Assembly: GCA_039621445.1 (NCBI GenBank)
Contig: CP154956.1
Coordinates: 60,769,178 to 60,833,177, forward strand
Length of the DNA stretch: 64,000 bases
Origin: Euglena gracilis
Lineage: Eukaryota > Euglenida > Euglenophyceae > Euglenales
Direction: 5' to 3'
In this document: piece after piece, positions 22,801 through 29,749 of the stretch
Position numbering within the stretch: position 1 is the first letter of the stretch
How the letters are laid out: every line of letters starts with the position of its first letter
Notes under the pieces: generated by a model
Database searches by the model: none
What the model was told of the DNA's origin: nothing
The model's input: the letters and a program-made list of their open reading frames with translations, nothing else
Program-made: the position numbers and the translations under genes

Positions 22801-24248
22801 TCCAACCTCCCGGGTGGGGAACCCCCTTCCCCAATTCCCCCGGTTCAATGCGGAGTGGCTGGATTGACCCCCCCATTGGGGGGGGGAGGGTTGGGCAGTT
22901 ATCAATATGTTGCAAACCCTCCCAATTATGTCCAGGTATTGGATGCTGTCGGGCGAGGGCGGCCTAGGCCCTGTCCCCCGGCTTGCTTGTACACATGCTA
23001 CGACCTGGTGCGTGCCGACGTGGCCTTGGAGCTTGCCTGGAGGCACAAGATCTTTGATTTTGTGCCCAGGCATCTTTTCCCACACTCTTTAACCGCTTTT
23101 TTGAGTGTCTGGCTCAAATGTTGGGGAGGATGTGCAGTGCATTTTTTTTTGCATTTTTGCATTTTGTCAAATTTTCCAAAAATCAGCTTTTTTGTGCATG
23201 GTTTTGAATTTCTACAGCGCATTTTTGTGGGTTTTTCATTTTTCTTTCGCACATTTCTTTTGCCACTTTTGCATTTTTTGCATCTTATTTCTCAAGTGAT
23301 TTCTTCAAATCTGGAGCCATTTTTGCATTTTTGGGGTATTTTTTATATTTTTTTTTGCATTTTCGAAACTTTAGTGCTTTTTCTCTCATTTTTTTTGTGC
23401 ATTTCTCCCCAGCCTTGGCTGGAGCCTCCCCCCCCCCCCCCCCCGGTATTTTTTATTATTATTTATTGTTTGGGGGTTTGTTGGCTGACTGGCCTTCTGC
23501 CCGGTGAGCGTTGATTTGGCGCACTTAAGGAACGAAGCCTGCTGAGGATGCCGTACCTGATCCAGACCTTCAAGGAGAACCTGGAGATCGTCCAGGACCT
23601 CCAGCAGAAGATGGAGAAGCGGGAGGAGGCGCACCAGCCTGGGGGCCACGGGCCGGAGGTGATGGGCCTGGGAAGCGCCCTCGTGCCGGTGGGCATGGGG
23701 GTCAGGCTTCTGCTTCAGGGTTTACATATGTTCGGATTCGGCTTATGTTAGGCCCAAATTTACCCAAAATCAATAATGTTTTTAGGCCTTGAGTAACAAA
23801 GCTCAGACCAAAATTCATGCCAAAAGTCCACTAGCTACCCCGCCCCCCAGAAAACTGTCTCCAGACCAGCCCCCGGGACCAGGTCAGCTGGGTCCCCCAC
23901 CCCCAAAAGCCCCACTCTTACCAGAACCACTGCTGGTAAACGCCCCCGAACAAATCAGCGAATACAGAAGGAGACAGGTTCCCATAAAGACAGGTCAGCG
24001 GCTAGAGGACAGAGGGAAAAAATTCATATTTCAACACCGGGTGACAAAAAAAAACAGCCGGGAAAGCAATTTTGACAGCCCCATTGTCACTTTGGTCGCA
24101 GTAATACGATGGGTCTTTACGCAAAAGCCTGCTGGGGATGCCCGGGATGCCCGGGATGCCAGGCATGCCGGGAATGCCAGGCATGATGCCAGGCCCCATG
24201 GGAGGCATGGGCATGGGCAGCCCGATGGGCTATGGGCAGCAATGGTGA
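2784..24248 (+). CDS. CLTC/CHC: clathrin heavy chain (29 exons)
   Basis: Coat protein that trimerises into triskelia and forms the lattice of coated vesicles in endocytosis and Golgi-endosome traffic. Exons: 2784-2918, 3539-3666, 4070-4156, 4608-4709, 5194-5273, 6419-6777, 7261-7334, 8793-9157, 11279-11344, 11654-11756, 11844-12039, 12338-12480, 12851-13073, 13564-13668, 14652-15005, 15511-15696, 16289-16448, 17460-17562, 17805-17963, 18283-18385, 18699-18779, 18869-19257, 19413-19730, 20222-20506, 21410-21620, 22444-22679, 22980-23063, 23547-23699, 24137-24248. They total 5,100 nt, or 1,699 residues (animal CHC is about 1,675). Residues 1 to about 330 are the beta-propeller ([30 protein letters not shown]). 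The alpha-solenoid legs follow ([66 protein letters not shown]), then the hub ([32 protein letters not shown]) and a Met-Pro-Gly tail from about residue 1661. Exons are GC-rich at third positions. All 28 introns are nonconventional. Joins after exons 12, 18, 24, 25 and 26 may be off by 1-3 nt. Confidence 0.96.
2919..3538 (+). mobile_element. nonconventional intron 1 (clathrin), element-like
   Basis: Not GT-AG. It starts 3 nt before CAG (2922-2924) and ends 5 nt after CTG (3531-3533). Removing it joins DQTG to [10 protein letters not shown], matching the clathrin family. It contains a fragment of the GTCGAC/poly-C repeat family at about 2940-3060. Confidence 0.85.
3667..4069 (+). mobile_element. 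nonconventional intron 2 (clathrin), introner-like element
   Basis: CAG at 3670-3672 and CTG at 4062-4064. Terminal inverted repeats are CAGGCTTCTTTTT and AAAAAAGAGCCTG. The 8 nt before the element (CTCCAGAA) and after it (CTCCAGAT) match at 7 of 8 positions, consistent with a target-site duplication. Splicing 3 nt before and 5 nt after restores TLQIFNLDL. The core resembles the 13133-13384 family. Confidence 0.88.
4157..4607 (+). mobile_element. nonconventional intron 3 (clathrin)
   Basis: CAG at 4160-4162 and CTG at 4600-4602. Ends are inverted repeats: CAGATGCATCCT on the left, and CAGGTGCATCCT read from the right end. Splicing gives [13 protein letters not shown]. An internal inverted repeat (CTTAAGGACCGCCC, about 4250 and 4495) suggests substructure. 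Confidence 0.85.
4710..5193 (+). mobile_element. nonconventional intron 4 (clathrin), 'CATACATCTCT' introner, copy 1
   Basis: Element at 4713-5188 with inverted ends CATACATCTCTCTAAGG and CCTTAAAGAGATGTATG. It is flanked by a perfect 8-bp duplication ACACAGAT (4705-4712 and 5189-5196). Intron borders fall 3 nt before and 5 nt after the element, restoring [11 protein letters not shown]. End triplets are CAT and ATG instead of CAG and CTG, still complementary. A second copy lies inverted at 35220-35656 in the other gene. Confidence 0.92.
5274..6418 (+). mobile_element. nonconventional intron 5 (clathrin)
   Basis: CAG at 5277-5279 and CTG at 6411-6413. Inverted ends are CAGGGCCGTG and CACGGCCCTG. 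Splicing gives [14 protein letters not shown]. The interior (about 5475-5930) is a degenerate tandem array rich in 'TTTTGGTCACTTTTG' and 'GCCCACTTGAGGCTGCT' units. Confidence 0.86.
5475..5930. repeat. degenerate minisatellite in clathrin intron 5
   Basis: Irregular repeats of TTTTGGTCACTTTTG, TTTGGCCACTTTTGCCCA and CACTTGAGGCTGCTTC units. Long frames read across it are lysine- or phenylalanine-rich artefacts on the two strands. Confidence 0.8.
6778..7260 (+). mobile_element. nonconventional intron 6 (clathrin)
   Basis: CAG at 6781-6783 and CTG at 7253-7255. Inverted ends are CAGGCCAGAA and TTCTGGCCTG. Splicing gives [14 protein letters not shown]. Positions 6805-6960 hold tandem 'ACTGTCAGGGTCC...CCAACCTGTCAG' units also found at 16669-16890. 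Confidence 0.86.
6805..6960. repeat. 'GGAAACTGTCAGGGTCC' minisatellite, copy A
   Basis: Several degenerate units alternate 'AACTGTCAGGGTCC' with 'GCCAACCTGTCAGG'. The same units occur in clathrin intron 17 (16669-16890), so it is one family in two introns. Confidence 0.75.
7335..8792 (+). mobile_element. nonconventional intron 7 (clathrin), TAG/CTA ends
   Basis: End triplets are TAG (7338-7340) and CTA (8785-8787), complementary and in the usual +4 and -8 places. Inverted ends are GGTAGTGCTTCT and AGAAGCCTACC. Splicing gives [11 protein letters not shown]. Inside, inverted repeats GACCTCTCCTT (about 7450) and AAGGAGAGGTC (about 8293) mark a probable nested element. Confidence 0.78.
7450..8303. 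mobile_element. probable nested inverted-repeat element in clathrin intron 7
   Basis: The left arm CGACCTCTCCTTAGTGTGCAT and a right arm near GTGTGCATTG...CCAAGGAGAGGTC are inverted copies about 850 bp apart. The interior is AT-rich and contains repeated 'TGTGTATCGG' motifs. No target-site duplication was confirmed. Confidence 0.5.
9194..9275. repeat. CCGGAATAAA tandem array, left
   Basis: About seven units of CCGGAATAAA with small variations, subterminal in the nested element. A matching array is near the right end (10705-10790). Confidence 0.9.
10705..10790. repeat. CCGGAATAAA tandem array, right
   Basis: Irregular CCGGAATAAA units in the same orientation as the left array. Subterminal arrays of this kind are often transposase binding sites; that role is a guess here. 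Confidence 0.9.
11345..11653 (+). mobile_element. nonconventional intron 9 (clathrin)
   Basis: CAG at 11348-11350 and CTG at 11646-11648. Inverted ends are CAGAGTTCTTTT and AAAGGAACTCTG. Splicing gives [14 protein letters not shown]. Confidence 0.87.
11757..11843 (+). mobile_element. nonconventional intron 10 (clathrin), 87-bp 'CAGGGGTTTTTTTTAG' introner
   Basis: Element at 11760-11838 with inverted ends CAGGGGTTTTTT and AAAGAACCCCTG. Flanks ATCATGAC and ATCATGGC match at 7 of 8 positions. Splicing restores [13 protein letters not shown]. It is a short, internally deleted member of the family seen as a 289-bp intron at 38885-39173 and as a 261-bp insertion at 27124-27384. Confidence 0.92.
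12040..12337 (+). mobile_element. nonconventional intron 11 (clathrin)
   Basis: CAG at 12043-12045 and CTG at 12330-12332. Splicing gives [15 protein letters not shown]. The flanks share CCTTG. End complementarity is weak beyond the triplets (CAGGTTTCT and AGAAGTCTG). Confidence 0.82.
12481..12850 (+). mobile_element. nonconventional intron 12 (clathrin)
   Basis: CAG at 12482-12484 and CTG at 12843-12845. Inverted ends are CAGGCCTCCTGG and CCGGAGCCCTG. The frame that gives [16 protein letters not shown] needs only 1 nt before CAG, so the exact borders are uncertain by 1-3 nt. Confidence 0.72.
13074..13563 (+). mobile_element. nonconventional intron 13 (clathrin), with nested insertion
   Basis: CAG at 13077-13079 and CTG at 13556-13558. 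Inverted ends are CAGGGGC and GCCCCTG. Splicing gives [19 protein letters not shown] 252-bp element with a perfect duplication sits inside at 13133-13384. Confidence 0.87.
13133..13384. mobile_element. 'CAGGCTTGTGCTTAG' MITE, full copy
   Basis: Inverted ends are CAGGCTTGTGCT and AGCACAAGCCTG, flanked by perfect 8-bp duplications GTGTTGAT (13125-13132 and 13385-13392). The interior has poly-C/poly-G blocks and a 'GCCTGCTAGGGGCAGGCACC' hairpin. Other copies: 34242-34552, 58440-58733, and a truncated one starting at 9848. Confidence 0.93.
13779..13874. repeat. (CCCA)n followed by (CA)n microsatellite
   Basis: About 14 CCCA-type units run into about 20 CA units, inside clathrin intron 14. Confidence 0.95.
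14175..14345 (-). repeat. dispersed repeat shared with 59655-59805 (inverse)
   Basis: The reverse complement reads TTGCACT-AGGCTT, then GCTAACTTCGCTTC and CAGGGACCCC and GCTCCCCCTGGCC in the same order as 59655-59805. Similarity spans about 150 bp in introns of two different genes. Function unknown. Confidence 0.75.
15006..15510 (+). mobile_element. nonconventional intron 15 (clathrin)
   Basis: CAG at 15009-15011 and CTG at 15503-15505. Inverted ends are CAGGGCGCC and a similar GC-rich right end closing in GGCCCTG. Splicing gives [13 protein letters not shown]. Confidence 0.86.
15697..16288 (+). mobile_element. nonconventional intron 16 (clathrin)
   Basis: CAG at 15700-15702 and CTG at 16281-16283. 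Splicing gives [20 protein letters not shown]. End complementarity beyond CAGGC and GCCTG is short. Confidence 0.85.
16449..17459 (+). mobile_element. nonconventional intron 17 (clathrin)
   Basis: CAG at 16452-16454 and CTG at 17452-17454. Inverted ends are CAGGGACGGGG and CCCCCTCCCTG. Splicing gives [15 protein letters not shown]. The interior holds the ACTGTCAGGGTCC minisatellite (16669-16890). Confidence 0.86.
16669..16890. repeat. 'GGAAACTGTCAGGGTCC' minisatellite, copy B
   Basis: Four to five degenerate units with 'CGGGAAACTGTCAGGGTCC' and 'ACCGGCCAACCTGTCAG'. Same family as 6805-6960. Confidence 0.8.
17563..17804 (+). other. intron 18 (clathrin), borders unclear
   Basis: Family alignment needs VVQ joined to [12 protein letters not shown]. 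No GT-AG and no CAG/CTG pair fits. The best reading is an intron that begins GGCC and ends GGCC, which are self-complementary. Borders may be off by 1-3 nt. Confidence 0.6.
17964..18282 (+). mobile_element. nonconventional intron 19 (clathrin)
   Basis: CAG at 17967-17969 and CTG at 18275-18277. Splicing gives [14 protein letters not shown]. The flanks share CTGTT. Confidence 0.85.
18386..18698 (+). mobile_element. nonconventional intron 20 (clathrin)
   Basis: CAG at 18389-18391 and CTG at 18691-18693. Inverted ends are CAGCTGTG and CACAGCTG. Splicing gives [14 protein letters not shown]. Confidence 0.86.
18780..18868 (+). other. nonconventional intron 21 (clathrin), 89 bp, CGG/CCG ends
   Basis: End triplets are CGG (18783-18785) and CCG (18861-18863), complementary and in the standard positions. 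Splicing gives [17 protein letters not shown]. The intron also pairs GAGAGCTGTTTG with CAGACAGCCCCC near its ends. Confidence 0.75.
19258..19412 (+). mobile_element. nonconventional intron 22 (clathrin)
   Basis: CAG at 19261-19263 and CTG at 19405-19407. Splicing gives [15 protein letters not shown]. 155 bp. Confidence 0.84.
19731..20221 (+). mobile_element. nonconventional intron 23 (clathrin), with nested element
   Basis: CAG at 19734-19736 and CTG at 20214-20216. Splicing gives [15 protein letters not shown] nested inverted-repeat element fills 19787-20160. Confidence 0.85.
19787..20160. mobile_element. 'CACTTATAAACCCC' element, copy 1
   Basis: Ends are inverted: CCCCCCCACTTATAAACCCC and GGGGTTTATAAGTGGGGG. 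The interior 'GACGAAACCAACCATCATC' and 'CAAATTTGCCAAAATTGCC' stretches recur inverted at 50795-51125 and 51655-51965 in the TPR gene. No target-site duplication was confirmed. Confidence 0.8.
20507..21409 (+). mobile_element. nonconventional intron 24 (clathrin)
   Basis: CAG at 20509-20511 and CTG at 21402-21404. Inverted ends are CAGGGGCCCC and GGGGCCCCTG. The frame joining ISPS to [13 protein letters not shown] needs a 1-nt departure from the 3+5 rule. Confidence 0.78.
21621..22443 (+). mobile_element. nonconventional intron 25 (clathrin)
   Basis: CAG at 21624-21626 and CTG at 22435-22437. Inverted ends are CAGGGCGCTCCTCC and a right end closing in GGTCCGCCCTG. Splicing gives [17 protein letters not shown] with 6 nt after CTG. 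Positions 22260-22440 resemble the repeat at 660-810 and 28840-28990. Confidence 0.82.
22680..22979 (+). mobile_element. nonconventional intron 26 (clathrin)
   Basis: CAG at 22683-22685 and CTG at 22971-22973. Inverted ends are CAGGGC and GCCCTG. Splicing gives [15 protein letters not shown], with 6 nt after CTG. Confidence 0.82.
23064..23546 (+). mobile_element. nonconventional intron 27 (clathrin)
   Basis: CAG at 23067-23069 and CTG at 23539-23541. Inverted ends are CAGGCATC and GAAGCCTG. Splicing gives [13 protein letters not shown]. The interior is T-rich with repeated TTTTTTGCATTTT. Confidence 0.86.
23700..24136 (+). mobile_element. nonconventional intron 28 (clathrin)
   Basis: CAG at 23703-23705 and CTG at 24129-24131. 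Inverted ends are CAGGCTTCTGC and GCAAAAGCCTG. Splicing gives PVGMGMPGMPG, joining the last two exons. Confidence 0.88.
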
Positions 24249-24885
24249 GAATGCACACAGGGCATTTTGATGTGCAAATGTGTCATCCAGCTTCGTACGG
24301 GCACTCTGCTCTGGTACATTTCCCCAGGGTATTTGGGATTTTGGGTGACCCAAAAAAAATCGCTGCTGTTTTGGTGGTTCCATCTGGTGCATTTGGAATA
24401 TCTGCTGTGTCTCATTTTTCAGTCTGCACAAGGGAAATGGTGTGAAGAGACAGACCTGGTTGTTGCCTGAACACGGGGAGGTTTCAAACTGAATGTGCCC
24501 TGGAGTTGACAGCCCCCTCCCCCTTCACGTCTAACCATCTTCTACTCGATTTCTGGATCTCCGGTGCATGCTGCAGTCTCCATCCCTGGATGTGCCGCAG
24601 TATTCACCTCCACAGATTTCACCCTCTTGGGGGGGGACTGAGCAGCATTCGCAATACAAGTATTGGGGTACAGTTCTTCATCATTTTTTCATCACCTCAT
24701 TTTATGTGCGTTGGCACTGGATTGTTATTTGTGGCCTCTACGAGGCAAAGGTCAAAGGTGAAGTGGGAGGAAGGGTCTGAAGTCTCTGAACCATGGAGTC
24801 ACGTAACACCTGTGACCCCCAGGGGGGGGGGGGGCAGATGGGTTTTCGAGTTGGGTGGGTTTGGGCCTCTGGACCCCCGGGGGGT

Positions 24886-25304
24886 TACCGTAGGAGGAGG
24901 CTCGACCTCGAACGTTCTTCTCGAGTCTTTTGATCCTTTGACGAGCTCAAACGGCATTCGAGGAGGCTCTAGAGCCTTCTCCTGCGTACATGCAACGGGG
25001 TTTTTTTGGGTCGGTCCACAAAAAGTTGCCTACAAAAAGGACTTGCCCAACAAAGGGGATTTGCACACACAGGGCATATATCACACAAGAAATTTTGTTA
25101 TTTTAGGGCCCCCTGAACAGTTGCCTCCAAAAGGGCATCGGCAACACAAGGGAGTTGCCCACCCAGGGATGCCATTGCAGTTGCAACACAAGGGATGCCA
25201 TTTTAGGGCCCTCCAAACAGTTGCCTTCAAAAGGGCACGTTCAAGGAGGCTCGAGAGACTCCTCTTATGGAGCATCCTCCTACCGTAACCTGCCCACCCC
25301 CCAG
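24886..25304. mobile_element. 'TACCGTAGGAGGAGGCTC' inverted-repeat element
   Basis: The left end GGTTACCGTAGGAGGAGGCT and right end ATCCTCCTACCGTAACC are inverted copies about 415 bp apart. The interior contains several GGAGGCTC(G/T)AGAGCC motifs. Related sequence is at 45655-45800 and 46010-46070, and a short stretch near 8300-8400. Confidence 0.7.
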
Positions 25305-25959
25305 GGGGTGGGGTGCGACATGGTCGGGCAGCTGAAGGCCAGGCCGGAAATGTTTTTGTCAGCGTCACCACCGATTTTTTTTTTTGGCTGGGTTTTGGTT
25401 TTCAAAAGAAGGGGGAGGGTGGGTTTGGGCCCAGGAAAAAGTGGCCGCATCTCGGGGGGGGGGGGGGGCAGTGAATCTGTGGTCTAACAAAGCAGGGGCA
25501 TCCCAAGGGCGCATCTGGGTGCCCGACAAGGTAACTATCGTATCTCTGGTGCTCTTGTCTGGCTCCGTGGCCCTTTATCATGGAGGGCTCTCCCGCCCTC
25601 CTGCCCGGCATGTCTCGCACGGGGCCCTGGCCTCTCCTGCGGCGACATCCCATCCCAGCCCCTCCCCCACTGCTGTTATGTTCCCAACTGTCCCCATCGG
25701 CGATGCTTTCCTCACAGAGTCGTCCTGCTTCTGTCAACCCCATGCCCTAAGGAATGGACATTCTGGACAGAGCCTTCCAACCTCCCTTTTTGCCACCTCA
25801 CTGCCTGGTCTTTCCAAATTGGCTCCCTTGGGCTCCCTTGGTTACCAAATTGGCCTCCCCAACAATTTTGGTTTTTTGGCTCAAATTGGTCCCAAAAATT
25901 GAATCCAGAAACCTGATCTATTCATCCTGATCCAGTCACCCCCCCCCCCGGGGCCCGGG

Positions 25960-26290
25960 GGGGTGACAGAAGCCAAAGTGTATCTAGGGGGGGGGACTGG
26001 TTTTTCAAAGTGACTGACTGGTTTTTGGCCCGAACCCCCCCCCCCGGGGGGGGGGGTTGGCAAAAAACCACTAAAGTGACCCGGCGCTGAAGGCGCAGGG
26101 AAAAAAAATGGCTTTTTTTCGTGTTTGTGGTCAGTTTTCTTTTGGATTTCCAAGTGCCCGCCCCCCCCCCCCCTCTGGGGGGCAGTGATTGACTTGTTTT
26201 CCAAAAAGAAAGTGACTGACTGTTTTTGAGAAGTGACCCCTCTCCCCTCCCCAGGGGGTCGGTAAATAATTGTGTAGTTGGGCCACTGGA
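25960..26290. repeat. 'GTGACTGACTGG' family, copy 2
   Basis: Shares the GACTGACTGGTTTTT blocks, the GGCGC core and the closing 'GGTCGGTAAATAAT' part with the copies at 1800-2120 and 59870-60200. Diverged. Confidence 0.55.
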
Positions 26291-26669
26291 CCCTGGGGGG
26301 GGGGAGTGCCACAGGTCAGTCTGGCCCGGCCTTTGGCCTTGGGACTTCGAAAGGGGTTTCTGCTGTTTTTGAGTGGGTTTTTGTGGGTGGGTGGGTGGGT
26401 TGACCCCTGGGGGGGGGGTCCAGGGGGTTTTTTTTTTTTAGTCATGGACCCGGGGAGGGGGCGGGGGGTGGAAGAAGTGCCCCCCCTCCGGGGGGCCACC
26501 AAGTGATTCATGATTCCAAGAAGGAAACTCAAAAAAGATTTGGCATGGGAGCAGAGTTTTTGTTGTTTGTTTTTAAAGGCCCCCTGCTTGCACTCACCGC
26601 CTTGGGCTTACTCCCCCAATTCAACCTCCCCATCGCGTTCGGCGTGTTTTTGGAGCAAGAAGTTGCCCC

Positions 26670-27918
26670 CAGACATTCATTTAGTGTGGTAAACCCCCCC
26701 CTAAAAGGAGCACGGGTGCGCTTATAGGGGACCGCCGCCTCCGGCGGCGGGGGGTGCGCTTCTATTTGGACCCCACCTGTACGATCTTTGTTGATTTCCT
26801 TTGGAAATCCCATCAAAATGAGGGGTGCTTGTAGCGGACTGCCGCCTTTGGCGGCGGGGGGTGCACTTTTATTTGGACCCTGCACTTGTAGTGGCCCCGC
26901 GCTTCTATTAGGGGGGGGGGTTACACCAAGGTGGTAATTTTGTGGTTCATTGTGGACACCAAATTTTTTTTTGTGGTTCACGTGTGGACACCAAAAAAAA
27001 TTTGTGGTTCACACGTGTGCCGCGGCAAAAATTTGATTGTCCGCCGCATGCACCGCGGAAAAAACAATTTTGTGCTGCGGCAAATTTCGCCGCGGCGCAC
27101 TCAGTGAAAGTCTGAATCCAATGCAGGGGTTTTTTTAGTCGTGGACCCCGGGGGGGGGGAGGGGGGGTATGGTGGGTGTGTCTGGCTGAACCCCCCCCCC
27201 CTGGGGGGGTCCCCCCGAGGGGGGAGTGGGATATACTTTTTGGCGCCGAAGGCGCCGAAAAAAGTGCTATTTTTAGCACTTTTCGCAATTTTTTTGGCTT
27301 TTTTGTGGGTCCCCCGGGACCCTCCCCCAGGGGGGCCCCCCCAGGACTTAAGACCGGGACCCCCCCGGTCTTAAAAAGCCCCTGATCCAATGTTGCGGCG
27401 CTACAAATCTTTTCTAAAAAGAAGGGTTTGACAGTTGGGAAACGTTTTCATTAATCACCGTGGATGACACAGCACGAATGGCGATTCCCCATTCGATTCC
27501 CCAAAGGAGTTGGCGTTTGATTGAGGAGGCCAAAAAATTGATTGGGTCCACATCCTCCACCGCTGTGAACCGTGTCTGGGGGCTCCGTCTTCACGCCCAA
27601 ACCGTGACACAGTTCTCGATATAAGTAGTGGTGGATATTTCTAACCCGTGCGAACCCTCTCAATTGGGGTATGGGTGCCGCACATGTAATGGGGCTCGTG
27701 CAGCACAAGTGTCCAACCACAGCAGTGGGGTGTGATTCCTGTCACGCTTTACGGATTGAGCCGGGGCCAAGGCCCGCAATGTGGCTGAGGTGTCTACAGA
27801 GCAATCAAAAAAAATATTTTTGTGGACACCAAATATTTTTTTTGTGGTTCACCTGTGGACACCAAAAAAATTTTTGTGGTTCACATGCCTTTTGTGAACC
27901 ACACTAAATGAATGTCTG
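26670..27918. mobile_element. 1.25-kb element with 21-bp inverted ends and 8-bp duplication
   Basis: Ends are CAGACATTCATTTAGTGTGG and its inverse closing at 27918. Flanks GTTGCCCC (26662-26669 and 27919-27926) are a perfect 8-bp target-site duplication. Subterminal repeats of 'GTGGACACCAAA' and 'TTTTGTGGTTCAC' lie near both ends. A younger element is nested at 27124-27384. No transposase is recognisable, so it is probably non-autonomous. Confidence 0.92.
27124..27384. mobile_element. 'CAGGGGTTTTTTTTAG' introner family, intergenic copy
   Basis: Ends CAGGGGTTTTTTTAGTC and CTTAAAAAGCCCCTG, flanked by a perfect 8-bp duplication ATCCAATG (27116-27123 and 27385-27392). The interior (GGATATACTTTTTGGCGCCG, CTATTTTTAGCACTTTTCGC) is nearly identical to the intron at 38885-39173. 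Here it lies in noncoding DNA, inside another element. Confidence 0.94.
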
Positions 27919-28839
27919 GTTGCCCCCCCCCCTGCCGGAAGCAGCCCCTGCCGGTGGTCCAAGGTTCCGCCTGCCGCCCTGCGTCCCCCACCGGGTTGCT
28001 TCCCCGCCTGGATCCTGACCCGAGGTAGAAAATTCGCTAGACCACCCCCCGCATGTGGCTGGGGCGGCTTGGCCATGACGTTGCATGGCCCAGGGCCGGT
28101 GAAGGGCACCAGGCAGGTCTACCCCATCGCCCCTGACCTCCCACTCCATCGTTTTCTTATCTGAGCACATTGGTAGGACATGCAGGTGGTCTCTCCAGCA
28201 GTGGCTCCGTTGCTTGGTTGCGCCACTCCCATCCTGTTCTTTCCTCCCACTCATTTTGAGATTCACGTTCTTCCCAATGGTCAATGTCGACGATGGTCAA
28301 AGAAATCGTTTTGCATTTCATTGAATTGCTGACCACTGCAAATGGGTGTGCAGTTTCCATCCCCTCTGTGCCATTTTTTTTTCCTTCACATGACACATGT
28401 CACATGACAACTGCCTGGGGGGGGGGGGTGACGACGGCGGGTGTGTGGCGATGATTTATTTTGACCCCGGTTTTGCGTGGTTTTTTAGTTGAATGCAGAG
28501 CGCCATTGAAGCCAAAGGGCACCATCCCTGGGTGGGGTCCAGGCTTTTTTTTAAGTCAGAAGACCCGATCCGGAGGCCCAGGTTTGGGTTTCGCTCTTTG
28601 CGCCGAATTTTTTGGGGGAAATGCCCTCAGACAGCCAGATTTTGGGGTGTCTCCACCCCGCCGGACTGGGTGGGGGGGGTGGATAAAAGTTGTTGCCAGC
28701 CCTTTCTCAGCTGCCTTTTTCCAGCCTCCGAGCTGGACCCCTCCTGGGGATCTCTGAGCTCTGCCCTGTGGGGACCCCTATGGCAGTTTTGGGGGCTCAG
28801 CCAGCAGCCTTCAGCTTCTCAATAAGCCTGCCTCCCTCC

Positions 28840-28990
28840 ATTGTGCAGCATGTCAATGACACTTTCTGCAGCTGTGCATCACCTGAGATTTTTCATTGAA
28901 TTACAACGGTGTTGACGCACCGTGTTGTTGACCCCTCCCCTTGTGAATGACACATTGTTGTGTCTTGGCCAACGGGGAGGGGGGAGGAGG
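28840..28990. repeat. repeat shared with 660-810 and 22260-22440
   Basis: Shared landmarks in order are GTCAATG(A/G)CA, TTTTTCATTGAA(T/C)TACA, GTTGACGCACC or GTTGACACCCG, then ACACATT and TTGTCTTGG. Three copies lie in intergenic and intron DNA. Confidence 0.7.
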
Positions 28991-29749
28991 TGTGCTGTGG
29001 CAGTCTTTCCAAGATCCATTTGGAGACATGCTGGTGCCTCCAATCCATGGGCCCTGCAGTCTTGGCCGCTGCCCTCGGTTCACAGTTTTTGCCATCTTGC
29101 AATGCGGCTTTCATGTTTCTAATCGCTCGGCATGGGCGGCGCAGCCCCCTCGGCACAACGGCCACCACCGGTGGCTGTGCAACAGCCTGCCCCCAGTGAG
29201 GCTCAAGCATGCCAGGTGTGTTATTTTCTCTGTTCGTAGAACAGGTAAGTGGGTACAGATGGTAGATGACAGTTTCCGAGGGAAGAACAGTTATTCGGGG
29301 GGGGGATAATGCTAAAAGACAAGCCAAAAGCATTGCGCTGACTCGGATTGTTCTCAGTTGGTTGGGGGCCCTTCCCTGTTTTCACCATATGCCGAACCTC
29401 TCATCTTCTCATGGGCACTTCCCATACAATCATCATCATTTAGGCATGGGCTGACCCCCCCCGGGGGGGGATGACTGGTTTTTTCCGAGCGACAATTATT
29501 TGTCACCCGGATCCAAGGACTGGTTGGAAGCCCTTCGGTTTTGGAGAGGAGGGGGGATTTGGCATATATGGCTATATATGGCACGAGGGGTGGGGAATGG
29601 GTTGGGGTAGGGGGGGTTGCTGAGCTCTTGTCCCTTTATGGGTAAGAGCGAAGCTTACCCCTGGCGAAAACCCCCCCCCCCGACCCCGCCCCCCCCTCCC
29701 CCCGCCCCTTTTGGGTCGGGGCCACCAGGAGAACCGATGGATTATCACC

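Noticed and set aside
24506-25288. 260-codon frame after the clathrin stop
   Set aside because: It runs through an inverted-repeat element and poly-G tracts; no recognisable domain and no splice context.
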